A stretch of DNA of 64,000 nt from Rhizobium sp. BK650 (GCF_014195325.1 NZ_JACIBK010000003.1:496001-560000), one strand, 5' to 3'; positions 19,430 to 29,072 are shown, counted from the first letter of the stretch. A program made the numbers and translations. Notes: a model not told the origin generated them from the letters alone.

Positions 19430-20812
19430 ATGAGTGACATGGCACAGAATTGGACCCCGAGCAGCTGGCGGAACAAGCCAATCCAGCAGGTTCCGGACTA
19501 TCCCGATGCGGCCGCGCTGGCGGCGACGGAAGCCGTGCTTTCCACCTATCCGCCGCTCGTTTTTGCCGGGGAAGCCCGCCGCCTGAAGAGTGCACTCGCC
19601 AACGTGGCTGAGGGCAACGCCTTCCTGCTGCAGGGCGGCGATTGTGCCGAGAGCTTCCTGGAACACGGCGCCGACAATATCCGCGACTTCTTCCGCGCCT
19701 TCCTGCAGATGGCCGTCGTACTGACCTTTGGCGCCCAGCTTCCCGTCGTGAAGGTCGGCCGCATCGCCGGCCAGTTCGCCAAGCCGCGTTCGGCACCGAT
19801 GGAAACGCAGAATGGCGTTTCCTTGCCTAGCTATCGCGGCGATATCGTCAACGGTATCGAATTCACGCCTGAAGCCCGCATCCCGAGCCCGGAACGCCAG
19901 CTCGACGCCTACCGCCAATCTGCTGCGACGCTGAACCTCCTGCGCGCCTTCGCCATGGGCGGCTACGCCAATCTCGAAAACGTGCATAAGTGGATGCTCG
20001 GCTTCGTCAAGGACAGCCCGCAGGGCGAGCGCTACCGCAAGCTCGCGGACCGCATCAGCGAAACCATGGATTTCATGAAGGCGATCGGCATCACCTCCGA
20101 AAACAATCCGAGCCTGCGGGAGACCGATTTCTTCACCAGTCACGAGGCGTTGCTGCTGGGTTACGAAGAGGCGCTCACCCGCGTCGATTCCACGTCTGGC
20201 GACTGGTACGCGACGTCAGGCCACATGATCTGGATCGGCGACCGGACGCGCCAGCTCGACCATGCGCATGTGGAATACTTCCGCGGCATCAAAAACCCGA
20301 TCGGCCTGAAATGTGGCCCGTCGTTGACGCCCGACAACCTGATCGAATTGATCGATGTGCTGAACCCGACCAACGAGGCCGGCCGCCTGACGCTGATCTG
20401 CCGCTTCGGCCACGATAAGGTCGCCGACAGCTTGCCGAAGCTTATCCGCGGCGTCGAGCGCGAAGGCAGGAAGGTCGTCTGGTCCTGCGACCCGATGCAC
20501 GGCAACACGATCACGCTTAACAGCTACAAGACCCGCCCCTTCGAGCGGATCCTCTCGGAAGTCGAAAGCTTCTTCCAGATCCATCGCGCCGAAGGCACGC
20601 ACCCGGGCGGCATCCATATCGAAATGACCGGCAAGGACGTGACCGAATGCACCGGCGGCGCCCGCGCCGTCACCGCCGAGGACCTGCAGGATCGCTACCA
20701 CACCCATTGCGACCCGCGCCTCAATGCCGACCAGGCGCTCGAACTGGCGTTCCTGCTGGCGGAGCGCATGAAGGGCGGCCGCGATGAGAAGCGGATGGCT
20801 GCCAGCGCGTGA
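19430..20812 (+). CDS. aroF: 3-deoxy-7-phosphoheptulonate synthase, class II
   Basis: A 460-residue plant-like (class II) DAHP synthase, first enzyme of the shikimate pathway, condensing phosphoenolpyruvate and erythrose 4-phosphate. Class II landmarks are QGGDCAESF with the metal-binding Cys near the N-terminus, WVGDRTR-like [23 protein letters not shown], and [15 protein letters not shown] just before ATG 19430 makes it preferable to the GTG at 19418. A terminator follows. An unrelated class I enzyme for the same step lies at 33.9-35.0 kb, so the organism has both types. Confidence 0.95.
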   Translation: MSDMAQNWTPSSWRNKPIQQVPDYPDAAALAATEAVLSTYPPLVFAGEARRLKSALANVAEGNAFLLQGGDCAESFLEHGADNIRDFFRAFLQMAVVLTFGAQLPVVKVGRIAGQFAKPRSAPMETQNGVSLPSYRGDIVNGIEFTPEARIPSPERQLDAYRQSAATLNLLRAFAMGGYANLENVHKWMLGFVKDSPQGERYRKLADRISETMDFMKAIGITSENNPSLRETDFFTSHEALLLGYEEALTRVDSTSGDWYATSGHMIWIGDRTRQLDHAHVEYFRGIKNPIGLKCGPSLTPDNLIELIDVLNPTNEAGRLTLICRFGHDKVADSLPKLIRGVEREGRKVVWSCDPMHGNTITLNSYKTRPFERILSEVESFFQIHRAEGTHPGGIHIEMTGKDVTECTGGARAVTAEDLQDRYHTHCDPRLNADQALELAFLLAERMKGGRDEKRMAASA

Positions 20813-20835
20813 GAGCACTGCGGATAGAGATCGGG

Positions 20836-20865
20836 AGCCCGGCCCAGCGCCGGGCTTTTTGTTTT
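20836..20865 (+). terminator. Terminator of class II DAHP synthase gene
   Basis: A perfect 8-bp stem AGCCCGGC/GCCGGGCT with a five-base loop is followed by TTTTTG, 24 bp past the stop. Confidence 0.9.
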
Positions 20866-20880
20866 GTGGAGCCAGTCTAA

Positions 20881-20945
20881 CGTTCGGGCTTGTCTCTAAC
20901 ATCTGCAAACGCGGCCGATCCTCGAGACAATGCCGAGGATGACGC
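20881..20945. repeat. Palindromic repeat (family C), degenerate copy
   Basis: ATCCTCG at 20918-20924 pairs with CGAGGAT at 20934-20940, followed by GACG. Upstream GTTCGGGCTTGT...CATCTGC matches the left arm of the better-preserved copy at 26567-26667, so the whole 65 bp is the same composite element. No gene is supported in the 389-bp gap 20813-21201. Confidence 0.75.
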
Positions 20946-21201
20946 CGCCTCGCCATTGTCATGGATAGTGACACAAGGGGATTGTTCCCGGCGGATATGG
21001 AGAGACAAGACCCTTGTCGATATGCCGCCCGCCATATATGCAAGATACATGACCTGTGTACCGACCCCTTCCGGCCTGTATTACACGCTGCTCCCATAGA
21101 GCGGCGACGGTCATCTATTCGAAAACCCGAAACGCCGCACGGTCGGCGGCGGCGTGTTTCAGCAAAGGTCTCCGGCCTGATCGGCCCTCATGGAGACTTT
21201 T

Positions 21202-22476
21202 ATGAGCATCAATTTTCAGTCGTCCACCAAGCTTCGATCGGAGTTCCTGCGTGTCCTCGTGGAGCGCGGCTTCATCCAACAATGTACCGACCTCGAAGCG
21301 CTCGACAGCTGGCTCAGCGCCGGGATCGGCACGGCCTATAACGGCTTCGATCTCACCGCCGACAGCCTGCATGTCGGACATCTCATCCCCATCATGATGC
21401 TGCGCTGGTTCCAGAAGACCGGCAACAGACCGATCGCTCTGATGGGCGGCGCCACGACCCGGCTCGGCGATCCGAGTTTTCGCGACACGTCGCGTCCCTT
21501 GCTGAGCGAGGCGCAGATCGCGCGAAATCTCGCCAGTATCAAGCGCATCTTCGAACGGTTTCTGACCTTCGGCGATGGGCCGACCAGTGCGCTCATGGTC
21601 AACAATGCCGACTGGCTTAGCAGCCTCAAATACCTGGATTTTCTGCGCGACGTCGGCCCGCATTTCTCGGTCAACCGCATGCTGACATCAGAAAGCGTGC
21701 GCCAGCGGCTCGAGCGGGAACAGTCTCTCTCGCTGCTCGAATTCAACTACATGGTCATGCAGGGCTATGACTTTCACGTGCTTGCCGAAATGCATGGCTG
21801 CCGGCTTCAGCTCGGGGGCTCCGATCAGTGGGGCAATATCCTCAGCGGCGTGGAATTCGGCCGGCGTGCGGGCGGGCGGACATTGTTCGGATTGACGGCA
21901 CCGTTGCTGACCACGTCTTCGGGCGCCAAGATGGGCAAAAGTGCCTCCGGGGCGGTCTGGCTGAATGCCGACCGCCTGTCGCCCTACGAATTCTGGCAGT
22001 TCTGGCGCAACACTGAAGATTCCGATGTCGGCCGTTTCATGCGGCTCTTTACCGAGCTGCCCCTCGATGAAATCGCGCGGCTGGATGCGCTGCAAGGCGC
22101 CGAGGCCAATGTGGCGAAGAAGGTGCTAGCTGACGAGGTCACGCGGCTCTGCCATGGCGCAGATGCGGCAGGGGAAGCCTCCGAAACATCGCGGCGCATG
22201 TTCGAAGAGGGCGAGACCGCGGACGGCCTTCCGACTGTCAGGGTGAGTGGCGCGGCATTGCAGGACGGGATGCCGCTGCCGGATGCGCTTGTGATGTCCG
22301 GACTTGCCAAGTCGAAGAGCGAAGGCCGCCGGCTGGTGCTTGGCGGCGGCGTGCGGGTCAATAGCCGCGCTGTGCTCGACGAGACCATGCAGCTCGGATA
22401 TGCGGACATGAGGGACGGCGTCATCCGCCTGTCGGTCGGCAGGAAGAGACACGTGCTCCTGCAGCCGGAACCATGA
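21202..22476 (+). CDS. tyrS: Tyrosyl-tRNA synthetase
   Basis: A 424-residue class Ic aminoacyl-tRNA synthetase that charges tRNA-Tyr. The HIGH motif reads HVGH and the KMSKS motif reads KMGKS, with the [15 protein letters not shown] and GGSDQWGNI segments of the tyrosine-binding pocket; the C-terminal S4-like RNA-binding domain includes [22 protein letters not shown] at proper distance favours ATG 21202 over 21190. It lies alone downstream of class II DAHP synthase. From memory it looks more divergent than the housekeeping rhizobial TyrRS, so it might be a second copy. Confidence 0.92.
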   Translation: MSINFQSSTKLRSEFLRVLVERGFIQQCTDLEALDSWLSAGIGTAYNGFDLTADSLHVGHLIPIMMLRWFQKTGNRPIALMGGATTRLGDPSFRDTSRPLLSEAQIARNLASIKRIFERFLTFGDGPTSALMVNNADWLSSLKYLDFLRDVGPHFSVNRMLTSESVRQRLEREQSLSLLEFNYMVMQGYDFHVLAEMHGCRLQLGGSDQWGNILSGVEFGRRAGGRTLFGLTAPLLTTSSGAKMGKSASGAVWLNADRLSPYEFWQFWRNTEDSDVGRFMRLFTELPLDEIARLDALQGAEANVAKKVLADEVTRLCHGADAAGEASETSRRMFEEGETADGLPTVRVSGAALQDGMPLPDALVMSGLAKSKSEGRRLVLGGGVRVNSRAVLDETMQLGYADMRDGVIRLSVGRKRHVLLQPEP

Positions 22477-22532
22477 TGCACTCGGGAGCGAGGCCTTTCG
22501 TCACGCAGATGGTGTGATGAAGGGAACTCGCT

Positions 22533-23291
22533 CTAGAGAGAGTGGCGCTGGCGGAAATGGTGCTGCAGGAAAGTCTGGGCCTTGAGGAAGCTCCATGTGC
22601 GCGGGGCACCTGGCAGAAAATCGTCGTCATTCAGGATGTCGCTCAGCGGTGACGCGAAGAGTTCGGCGGCCTCGTTGCGATCTGGCGCGTGATGGGCGCC
22701 ATCGAGGATATCGGCGGCGGTGGATCGGCTTGCCATCAGCAGCAGGAGCTCCGGATGGCAGAAGACGGGATCATAGGCGAGCCCGATGGCATAGGACCGC
22801 GAACGCTCGATATCGGTAACGGCGATTTCCTCGGCAAGTTCACGGGCAGCCTCGTCGAAGAGATCGATTTCTTCGCCGGTCGCGGGCTCGGCATAACCGC
22901 CGACAAAATAGAGGGCACCGGGATTCTGCTCGGCGGCAAGGCTTCGTTTGGTAGTGATCACCTGCTGGTCTGCCGTTATCAAAACGACGGTGAGACCAAG
23001 TGGATCAGCGCGTTCAGCCTGCGGGTGCGCCGCCGCAAAGTCCGGATGGCGGGTCGCCACATAGGCGGAAAAGCATGTACTTTCAGCGGTGATGGTCAGC
23101 CGGCCGTCTTCGATACCGTAGGCAGCCATGCGCAGGAGCCGGCCGTCAAAGGCGGCAGGATGTCTGGCAAGAAGACGGTCCCAGACCGACTTCCGCTCTG
23201 CCTCTACTGCTGCGGCGAGCTGGAATTCCCCCGAAAGACGGCAATGGATGTGGTCGATGGGTATGCTAAACGCTTCATCTGCAAATATCAT
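22533..23291 (-). CDS. NUDIX hydrolase-like protein
   Basis: A 252-residue protein with a central NUDIX fold: GGYAEPATGEE followed by ARELAEEIAV, a slightly degenerate NUDIX box in which Ala replaces the last conserved Gly. Such enzymes hydrolyse nucleoside diphosphates linked to other groups; the substrate is unknown. The frame is open upstream to 23561, but that part encodes a HIT fragment, and a natural start is ATG 23291. This ATG overlaps the stop codon of the HIT remnant (ATGA), implying past or present translational coupling. The N-terminal 85 residues resemble no domain I know. Confidence 0.75.
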   Translation of the reverse strand: MIFADEAFSIPIDHIHCRLSGEFQLAAAVEAERKSVWDRLLARHPAAFDGRLLRMAAYGIEDGRLTITAESTCFSAYVATRHPDFAAAHPQAERADPLGLTVVLITADQQVITTKRSLAAEQNPGALYFVGGYAEPATGEEIDLFDEAARELAEEIAVTDIERSRSYAIGLAYDPVFCHPELLLLMASRSTAADILDGAHHAPDRNEAAELFASPLSDILNDDDFLPGAPRTWSFLKAQTFLQHHFRQRHSL

Positions 23292-23531
23292 GCGCGCATT
23301 GCCTTTCTCAGCAATTCGATCGTCTCGGTCACGGATGGTCCTTCGATCGGCGGCGGCTCGGTCCGTTCGCCAAACTCGCGCCAGAGAAAGTTCCGAGAGA
23401 TCATTGGTGAAACTTCGGGAGCTGATCATGAGATAGCCGGGAAGGGCGGAATTGATGCGATGGTTCACGAGCCAGCCGGTCGTTTCGCATACATGGAATT
23501 GCTCGGGAATTTCCATGGACAGCTCCTCCAT
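23288..23531 (-). pseudogene. Remnant of a HIT-family hydrolase gene with internal deletion
   Basis: Two pieces of one HIT-family protein lie in different frames. The first, from ATG 23531 or 23516, gives CETTGWLVNHRINSALPGYL, the N-terminal signature of rhizobial HIT proteins. About 30 codons on, a second frame gives FLWREFGERTEPPP and ends IELLRKAMRA with TGA at 23288-23290. The middle, including the HxHxH catalytic motif, is missing: about 80 codons remain of an expected 135-145. The stop overlaps the start of the NUDIX gene, so the two genes were probably an operon of nucleotide hydrolases. The remnant can have no HIT activity. Confidence 0.75.
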
Positions 23532-23838
23532 CGCACGCGGGGCAGCCGCGCGGTTTCGCACAGTGGCTGAAGATGACGTGCTTCGGCAAGGGCAAGGGAG
23601 GTGACATTGATCCGCGGTCGGGGCAGAGCCTGTCCTGTTTGGCGATGAACATACCGCGATGCAATGGTTGGGCCCGATCAGGCGGCAGCCCTCGACGATC
23701 TGGGCACCGCAATGATCGCGATCTTCGGGAATAGTCCCCGCTCGGCGACAGGCTCGACAGCCGGCCGCATTTTCTCACGTGCCTGTCAAAGCGGCTTTTC
23801 GCGTTGCAGTCGCCCGTCGGCCCATGCATTCTGGCGGC

Positions 23839-24213
23839 ATGAGCGACCTCGATCTTGACCAAATCCTTAGAGACCTTGCTGCCCGCGAGCCGATCTTCCA
23901 CCGGCGGGAGTTCGGCACCTCGCGGGCCGAGCTCGAGCGGATGATCGACGACGACTTCTGGCAAATTGGCGCGAGCGGGAAAGTCTATCAGCGCGGCTAT
24001 GTTATCGAAACATCGCTTGCGCGATACGAGAACGGCCCGGAGCCGCATGATTGGCCCTGCCGGGATTTCACCATAACAGTGCTGGCAGACGGGCTCTACC
24101 TTCTGTCCTACACGCTTGAAGAGCCGCAGCGCATTACGCGCCATTCGACGATCTGGCGTCGCGCTGAGGAAGGTTGGAAAATCGTCTTCCATCAAGGCAC
24201 GCCCATGGCGTGA
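23839..24213 (+). CDS. DUF4440 (NTF2-like) protein
   Basis: A 124-residue cytosolic protein of the NTF2-like/SnoaL fold: an N-terminal helix EILRDLAAREP-like (ILRDLAAREPIF), then DDDFWQIGASGKVYQR, and a C-terminal strand pair ending RHSTIWRRAEEGWKIVFHQGTPM, which is the DUF4440 signature. ATG 23839 is chosen since the upstream open frame has no family similarity. Members bind small ligands or act in stress responses; the role here is unknown. It converges on the TadG-like gene. Confidence 0.8.
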   Translation: MSDLDLDQILRDLAAREPIFHRREFGTSRAELERMIDDDFWQIGASGKVYQRGYVIETSLARYENGPEPHDWPCRDFTITVLADGLYLLSYTLEEPQRITRHSTIWRRAEEGWKIVFHQGTPMA

Positions 24214-24229
24214 CCTGACGCGCCGCCCT

Positions 24230-25969
24230 CTATTGCACCAATACCGACTGCTGGCATCGCACATCCGTGACCCGCACATCGGCTTCGCCGATCTTGATGC
24301 CGAGTAGGGTCAGGGTGTTGAAGAGCAACTCGTCGAGGGGCTTGGTGAGGCCGGCCAGCGTATCGGCGACGGCACCCTGAATGGCCGATTTCGGCAGGCC
24401 GATGCCAAGGCCGAGGATGGTGACCTGGATATCGGTGTTGGCGAGCAGGGTGGCGACGGTCGAGGTCAGTGTATCCTTAGTCGAGACATTCTTGATGGTC
24501 TTGGCAGCGATATCCTGTGGCTGGAAGGTCAGCCGGGTCTTGCTCTGGTTGGTGACGTTGACCTCGGCGAGCGCGGAGACGCTGAGCAGCGTGGCGTCGA
24601 TGATCTTGGCGCGGGAGACGCGCGGCTTGCTGCCGAAATTGGCAAAAGCGCTGGTGTCGACATCGCCGAGATCGAGTTCGGCGACACCGGGCACGACATC
24701 AATGCCGACATTGGCGTTCTGAGCAGTCGCGCCAAGGCAGGACACATTCGCGAGCTTGGCCTCAGCATAGGCGGCTTCGACATAGAGCGGCACGCGCAGT
24801 TTGATGCCTGCAATCGAGCCAATGCCGAGAGCGTTCACCTCGATTGCGAGCCGCACCTGGGCAGTGCGCACGGCAGTGCCGGTCGTGCCGACGGCATTGG
24901 AGGCCATCTCCTTCGGCGGCTCGCCGATCGCAAGCGTGAGCTTCGCGGCGGCAAGACCGGGGATGGCGGTATTCAGATTGACGGCGACCTGCTTCTTCTG
25001 GTTGGCGGCGATCGCGGCGGCTGAGAGGATATCCATCACACCGGCATCGACGGAAAGATGCGAGCCGCTGCCAATAAGCCTCTCGCCCGTCGTGCCAAGG
25101 TTCAAAAGGTCTTCCAGCTTCAGTTTGACCTGCGTGGTGCCGAGTGCCTTCTCGATGGCATCGAGCGCCTTGGTTGTCGTGGATGTCAAGCCGCGGGTTT
25201 TCTTCAGCGTTGTGAGCAGGCGAGGGTAGGAGATCTCCGTCGCCAGCACATCGTCATAGCTGCCGGCGGTAAGATTGAGATCGGTCGCCAGAGTATCGAG
25301 GAAGGAGAGCAACTCGACATTGGCAGCTGCAAGTGCGGTGTAATCGGCGACCTTGAGGGAAATCGTGGTGCCGAGCAGGCTTCCGAGCAGCTCATTCAGC
25401 ACGCCGTCATTGAGGCTCGCAAGCCGCGAGCCGATGGAAAAGGCGACGAGCTTCGAGGCGGAGGCCGTTCCCGTGGCACTCAGGGTCGGCGCAGAGGCGA
25501 AGATGGCGGCAAATGCCAGCTCGGCCTTCTGGCTGAGATCCACTCTCGCTGCGTCGTAAGGCTGTATACCGGGGGAGAACCGGCTGCCGAGTGCCATGGA
25601 CATATCGGCGACATAGGTGCCCGGCACCAGGTTTGCGACAGCATCGAATGTCTCGAGGTCGGCTCCCGAAAGCTGCTTTACGCCCTGTTTTGTTTCATAG
25701 CCGTTTGCGGTTTTGACGGCGACGTTCAAGCCGTTCTGGCTGAAATTGGTGACGAGGTTCTGGGCCGCGTGGTTGATATCGGAGGCGGCGACGATAGCGC
25801 CGAGATCGCTCAATTCCTGCAGGCGGCGCTGCTGCAGCGTCATCATGCCGTAGTCGATGCCGAGGCCGAGCGTATAAAGAACGAGCGGCGCGCAGAGGGC
25901 CGAGGTGATGGCAATATTGCCCCCCGCATCGACCGCGAAGCGGGCCGGCCAGGCACAAAATCTCGACAT
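24230..25969 (-). CDS. TadG-like protein, large
   Basis: A 579-residue protein with a TadG-type N-terminal membrane anchor (DAGGNIAITSALCAPLVLYTLGLGIDYG) and a long extracytoplasmic body rich in Ala, Leu, Thr and Ser with few aromatic residues; two cysteines occur (SCLGA and RCQQS). No vWA metal motif is seen. It follows the TadE-like gene with a 1-bp gap, so they form an operon. In known systems TadG and TadE are minor pilins of Flp pili; the secretion ATPase and platform genes are absent from this window. Confidence 0.75.
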   Translation of the reverse strand: MSRFCAWPARFAVDAGGNIAITSALCAPLVLYTLGLGIDYGMMTLQQRRLQELSDLGAIVAASDINHAAQNLVTNFSQNGLNVAVKTANGYETKQGVKQLSGADLETFDAVANLVPGTYVADMSMALGSRFSPGIQPYDAARVDLSQKAELAFAAIFASAPTLSATGTASASKLVAFSIGSRLASLNDGVLNELLGSLLGTTISLKVADYTALAAANVELLSFLDTLATDLNLTAGSYDDVLATEISYPRLLTTLKKTRGLTSTTTKALDAIEKALGTTQVKLKLEDLLNLGTTGERLIGSGSHLSVDAGVMDILSAAAIAANQKKQVAVNLNTAIPGLAAAKLTLAIGEPPKEMASNAVGTTGTAVRTAQVRLAIEVNALGIGSIAGIKLRVPLYVEAAYAEAKLANVSCLGATAQNANVGIDVVPGVAELDLGDVDTSAFANFGSKPRVSRAKIIDATLLSVSALAEVNVTNQSKTRLTFQPQDIAAKTIKNVSTKDTLTSTVATLLANTDIQVTILGLGIGLPKSAIQGAVADTLAGLTKPLDELLFNTLTLLGIKIGEADVRVTDVRCQQSVLVQ

Positions 25970-25970
25970 C

Positions 25971-26393
25971 TCAGATGCCCCCCATCCGGATCGTGGCGAA
26001 ACGATGGATCACGTGGTCGGGCAGGGGAAATGTGTAGAGATTCCAAATCGGAAGGTTGGACGCGTCATAGGTCGCAGAGACGGTGAACTGGTTGGCATTT
26101 GTCGGATCGGTGGTAACGCTGACCTGCAGCTTCGAGCGGTCGAGCAGCGGGTGGTCGATGGTCGATCGGGAAATGAAGTCGCTGACGAGCTGTGTGCGTT
26201 CCTGGCTGGTGAGACCAGCGACAGCCGTGCGCGCGGCATCGGCCGTCAATTGCTGAATGGAATGGGCTGCGCTGAGATAGATACCGTAGGCGATCATCGT
26301 CAGCACGATCAGGATGAAGAGCGGCGCGATGATCGCAAATTCGATGGCGGCGGCGCCTGCACTATTGGCGTGGAAACGGCGATACAGCTTCAT
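25971..26393 (-). CDS. TadE-like minor pilin
   Basis: A 140-residue TadE-family pseudopilin: a short basic N-terminus, then NSAGAAAIEFAIIAPLFILI, where the Gly-Ala and Glu of the processing region are followed by the hydrophobic helix, and a C-terminal extracytoplasmic domain with a TadE-like SxSxxYD tail. First gene of a two-gene operon with the TadG-like gene. About 65-80 bp upstream on its own strand lies CTAA-N7-TTAAC (26473-26458), one base from the CtrA consensus. Confidence 0.85.
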   Translation of the reverse strand: MKLYRRFHANSAGAAAIEFAIIAPLFILIVLTMIAYGIYLSAAHSIQQLTADAARTAVAGLTSQERTQLVSDFISRSTIDHPLLDRSKLQVSVTTDPTNANQFTVSATYDASNLPIWNLYTFPLPDHVIHRFATIRMGGI

Positions 26394-26457
26394 GTTTCAC
26401 CTCGCTTGCTGCCGAGCTCCGTTCTCGACCAGCCGTTGAGACTGTAAATCAGCATTT

Positions 26458-26473
26458 GTTAATTTTGCTTTAG
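26458..26473 (-). promoter_or_regulatory. Possible CtrA site upstream of tadE-like gene
   Basis: Read on the minus strand, CTAA-AGCAAAA-TTAAC differs at one base from TTAA-N7-TTAAC. Pilus genes are CtrA targets in Caulobacter, which makes the placement sensible, but one AT-rich match can arise by chance. Confidence 0.35.
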
Positions 26474-26566
26474 CTAATAAACGTATTGGCTGTATTCGCA
26501 AGAAATGACGCGACAGCGAGCGCTTTGATTTGAGCCGGGACTGGTTGAGAAGGAAATATTTCTTCC

Positions 26567-26667
26567 GTCATGTTCGGCCTTGTGCCGAGCATCTGCTACC
26601 GGTGGTTGTAATGCACACAGGGCGCGCCGATCCGTAGTACATCCTCGGCACAAGGCCGAGGATGACG
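26567..26667. repeat. Palindromic repeat (family C), full composite copy
   Basis: Two facing hairpins: the first around TTCGGC-cttgt-GCCGA (26567-26596), the second a perfect 9-bp repeat ATCCTCGGC/GCCGAGGAT (26641-26663) followed by GACG. The arms are inverted copies of each other, with GTCAT at the left end matching ATGAC at the right. It fills much of the 322-bp gap 26394-26715, where no gene is evident. Confidence 0.85.
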
Positions 26668-26715
26668 TCGTGTTAGGGGAGCGAGGTTGCGCCTCCCGGT
26701 ATTGACGAAGACACC

Positions 26716-27546
26716 TCAGCCCTGGATGAAGGCCAAGAGGTCCGGGTTGATGATTTCAGGATGCGTGGTGCACATGCCGTGCGGGAAGCCGGGATAGGTC
26801 TTCAGCGTGCCGTTCTTGAGCAGCTTGGCGGAAAGCGGTGCGGAGTCGGCATAGGGGACGATCTGGTCGTCGTCGCCATGCATGACGAGAACAGGAACGG
26901 TGATCTTCGTGAGGTCGTCGGTGAAGTCGGTTTCCGAGAAAGCCTTGATGCAATCGTAATGGGCCTTGGCGCCGCCCATCATGCCCTGACGCCACCAGTT
27001 TTCGATCACGCCTTGGCTGACCTTGGCGCCTGGACGGTTGAAGCCGTAGAAGGGGCCGGTCGGGATATCGAGGAAGAACTGCGCGCGGTTGGCGACGAGG
27101 GCCGCGCGGAAGCCATCGAAGACTTCGAGCGGCAGGCCGCCGGGGTTCTTGTCCGACTTGACCATGACAGGCGGCACCGCACCGATGATGACAGCCTTGG
27201 CGACGCGGCCTTCCTTGGCGCGGGCAACGTAATGGACGACTTCGCCTCCGCCCGTGGAATGGCCGACATGGATGGCATTCTTAAGGTCAAGGGCATCCGT
27301 CAGTGCGGCGACATCGGCCGCGTAGGTGTCCATCTCGTTGCCGTCAAAGGTCTGGGTGGAACGGCCATGGCCGCGGCGATCATGGGCGATGACGCGGAAA
27401 CCCTTTTCGAGGAAAAACATCATCTGGTTGTCCCAATCGTCGGCGCTGAGCGGCCAGCCGTGATGGAAGACGATCGGCTGGTCATTCTTCGAACCCCAAT
27501 CCTTATAGAAGATTTCAGTTCCGTCCGTAGTCTTGATGAAAGGCAT
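26716..27546 (-). CDS. Alpha/beta hydrolase, non-heme chloroperoxidase-like
   Basis: A 276-residue serine hydrolase of the cofactor-free haloperoxidase/aryl esterase group. The oxyanion region is [12 protein letters not shown], the nucleophile elbow GHSTGGGEV with Ser97, the acid in [10 protein letters not shown], and the His in FPHGMCTTH. These residues and the length are typical of chloroperoxidase F-like proteins, whose natural activity is probably ester hydrolysis or perhydrolysis. ATG 27546 ([18 protein letters not shown]) is the family start; the frame upstream to 27651 is unrelated. No signal peptide. It stands alone. Confidence 0.88.
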   Translation of the reverse strand: MPFIKTTDGTEIFYKDWGSKNDQPIVFHHGWPLSADDWDNQMMFFLEKGFRVIAHDRRGHGRSTQTFDGNEMDTYAADVAALTDALDLKNAIHVGHSTGGGEVVHYVARAKEGRVAKAVIIGAVPPVMVKSDKNPGGLPLEVFDGFRAALVANRAQFFLDIPTGPFYGFNRPGAKVSQGVIENWWRQGMMGGAKAHYDCIKAFSETDFTDDLTKITVPVLVMHGDDDQIVPYADSAPLSAKLLKNGTLKTYPGFPHGMCTTHPEIINPDLLAFIQG

Positions 27547-27833
27547 GGTTTGGCTCCGATTTTCTGGTGATGTGGACTGGTCGTGGCAAGGGTGGCTTTC
27601 GACAGGCGCTGGCCGTAATTGCGGCGCCTGCCGGAGAACGTCTCGCCGCATGGCATCTGCCGTCAGTGCATGCTGCGTCTATTCATAGGTGTGGGCATGA
27701 TCACCTCCGTGTGGGCTTCTTCGCGCCTCTTCGACGAAGACACGCTGACCCACTTCCGGCGAGGATGCGAATTGACCGTCGTAAATTGATGCAAAGCTAT
27801 CATGACGGCAATGCGCCATAAGACGTATGAACC

Positions 27834-29072
27834 TCAGGAAGACACTATGTTATCCGCAAGCTTTTTCCTGTCGAAACCGCGGAGGCTGCCATGCGCGAGT
27901 GGAGCAAGCGTGACAGCGAGATAGGCGAGGCCGGTGATAAGCATTGCGGCGGACAGGCCCGATGCATCGATCAAAGCGCCGCCGACCAGGCCACCAAAGG
28001 GAATGAGCGCCCAGCAGAGCGCAGCGTTCAACGAGGTAACACGGCCCAACAGCGGCTTCGGAATGCGCTCGAACAATACCGCGTTGATGATCGGATTGAG
28101 AAAGCCCGAGGCGAGGCCGCCAACCGCAAGAATTGCGAAAATCGTAGCGAGGGGTGAATCCACCGCAAAGACAAAAAAGCGCGGAAATCCTGCGAGCAGA
28201 AAGGCGACCGTGTAGACGAGAAGGCGCGGCATACGATCGGCGATCAGAGCGGCAATCGCCGCGCCGATCATGGAGGCGCCGAAGAAGATGGCAAACAAGG
28301 CGCCGAGCAGGGCGGCGCCTTGGCCGGAATGCTGTGTCCAGACCGGCAGCAGGACGGCAAAGTAGGCCTGATCGAGCAGATTGGTCGTCGCCACCATCAG
28401 GACGATCGCGACGAGCACCCCGTCTCGGCGCATGAAGTGCCAGCCTTCGGCCAGTTCCCGGCCGTAGGCGAGGATGCCGGCTGCTTCGGCCTTAGGAGCA
28501 CGCGGAGAAACGGGGATGCCGATCGCAACGATCAGGGCGGATGCGGCGAAGGTGAGGGCGTTGACGGTAAGCGCCTGACTCGGGCCGACGAGGGCAATCA
28601 GCGCGCCCGCGCCTGCCGCCCCGGCGGTCGATGCGAGTCGCTCGATGGCGCCAACGACACCAGTGACACGCTCCAGCGGCACGGAAGCGAGCTCGGCAAT
28701 ATTTGGTACCATGGATTGTTTGGCGGCATCCGAGGGGCCGCGTAGCACGCCCATGGCGAAGACGATGGGAAGCAGGAGAGGCATGGTGAGCAGGTCGAGG
28801 AGATGCAGCAGCGGCAAGAAGCCGACCGCAATCACCGAGGCGCTGTCGCAGAGGATGGCAATGCGCTTGGGACCCAGGCGATCGATCAGCGGGCCGCCGA
28901 GCGCCTTGGCAACGACATAAGGCAGCATCTCCATCATGGCGACGAGGCCGGTCAGCAGGGGACTGCCCGTCGTGCTCAGCACCAGCCAGGGGATGGCGAC
29001 ACCCGAAAGCCGCGTGCCGGAAAGGGAGAGGGTTTCGGCAATCGCAAGCGCGACGAAGGGGCGACGGCTCAT
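27834..29072 (-). CDS. Major facilitator superfamily transporter, MFS_3/enterobactin-exporter-like
   Basis: A 412-residue inner-membrane transporter with about 12 hydrophobic segments. The N-terminus has LSGTRLSGVAIPWLVLSTTG, and a loop ALGGPLIDRLGPKR fits the MFS A-motif between segments 2 and 3. The sequence resembles the MFS_3 group of drug and siderophore exporters. The start ATG 29072 overlaps the stop of the upstream ArsR-type regulator (ATGA), indicating translational coupling and probably local control by that regulator. The open frame reaching 29444 is read-through of the regulator in another frame. The substrate is unknown. Confidence 0.85.
   Translation of the reverse strand: MSRRPFVALAIAETLSLSGTRLSGVAIPWLVLSTTGSPLLTGLVAMMEMLPYVVAKALGGPLIDRLGPKRIAILCDSASVIAVGFLPLLHLLDLLTMPLLLPIVFAMGVLRGPSDAAKQSMVPNIAELASVPLERVTGVVGAIERLASTAGAAGAGALIALVGPSQALTVNALTFAASALIVAIGIPVSPRAPKAEAAGILAYGRELAEGWHFMRRDGVLVAIVLMVATTNLLDQAYFAVLLPVWTQHSGQGAALLGALFAIFFGASMIGAAIAALIADRMPRLLVYTVAFLLAGFPRFFVFAVDSPLATIFAILAVGGLASGFLNPIINAVLFERIPKPLLGRVTSLNAALCWALIPFGGLVGGALIDASGLSAAMLITGLAYLAVTLAPLAHGSLRGFDRKKLADNIVSS

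Noticed and set aside
20890..21099. A 70-codon frame before tyrS
   Set aside because: It runs through a palindromic repeat, has no ribosome binding site and no family similarity.
20866..21201. A T-box or other riboswitch upstream of tyrS
   Set aside because: No specifier loop or T-box consensus is present, and T-boxes are not expected in this group.
23401..24279. A 292-codon minus-strand frame across the HIT remnant and DUF4440 gene
   Set aside because: It is Arg/Pro/Cys-rich with no domain, and lies antisense to the convincing DUF4440 gene.
25058..26086. A 342-codon plus-strand frame
   Set aside because: It is antisense to the TadG-like gene and has no recognisable domain.
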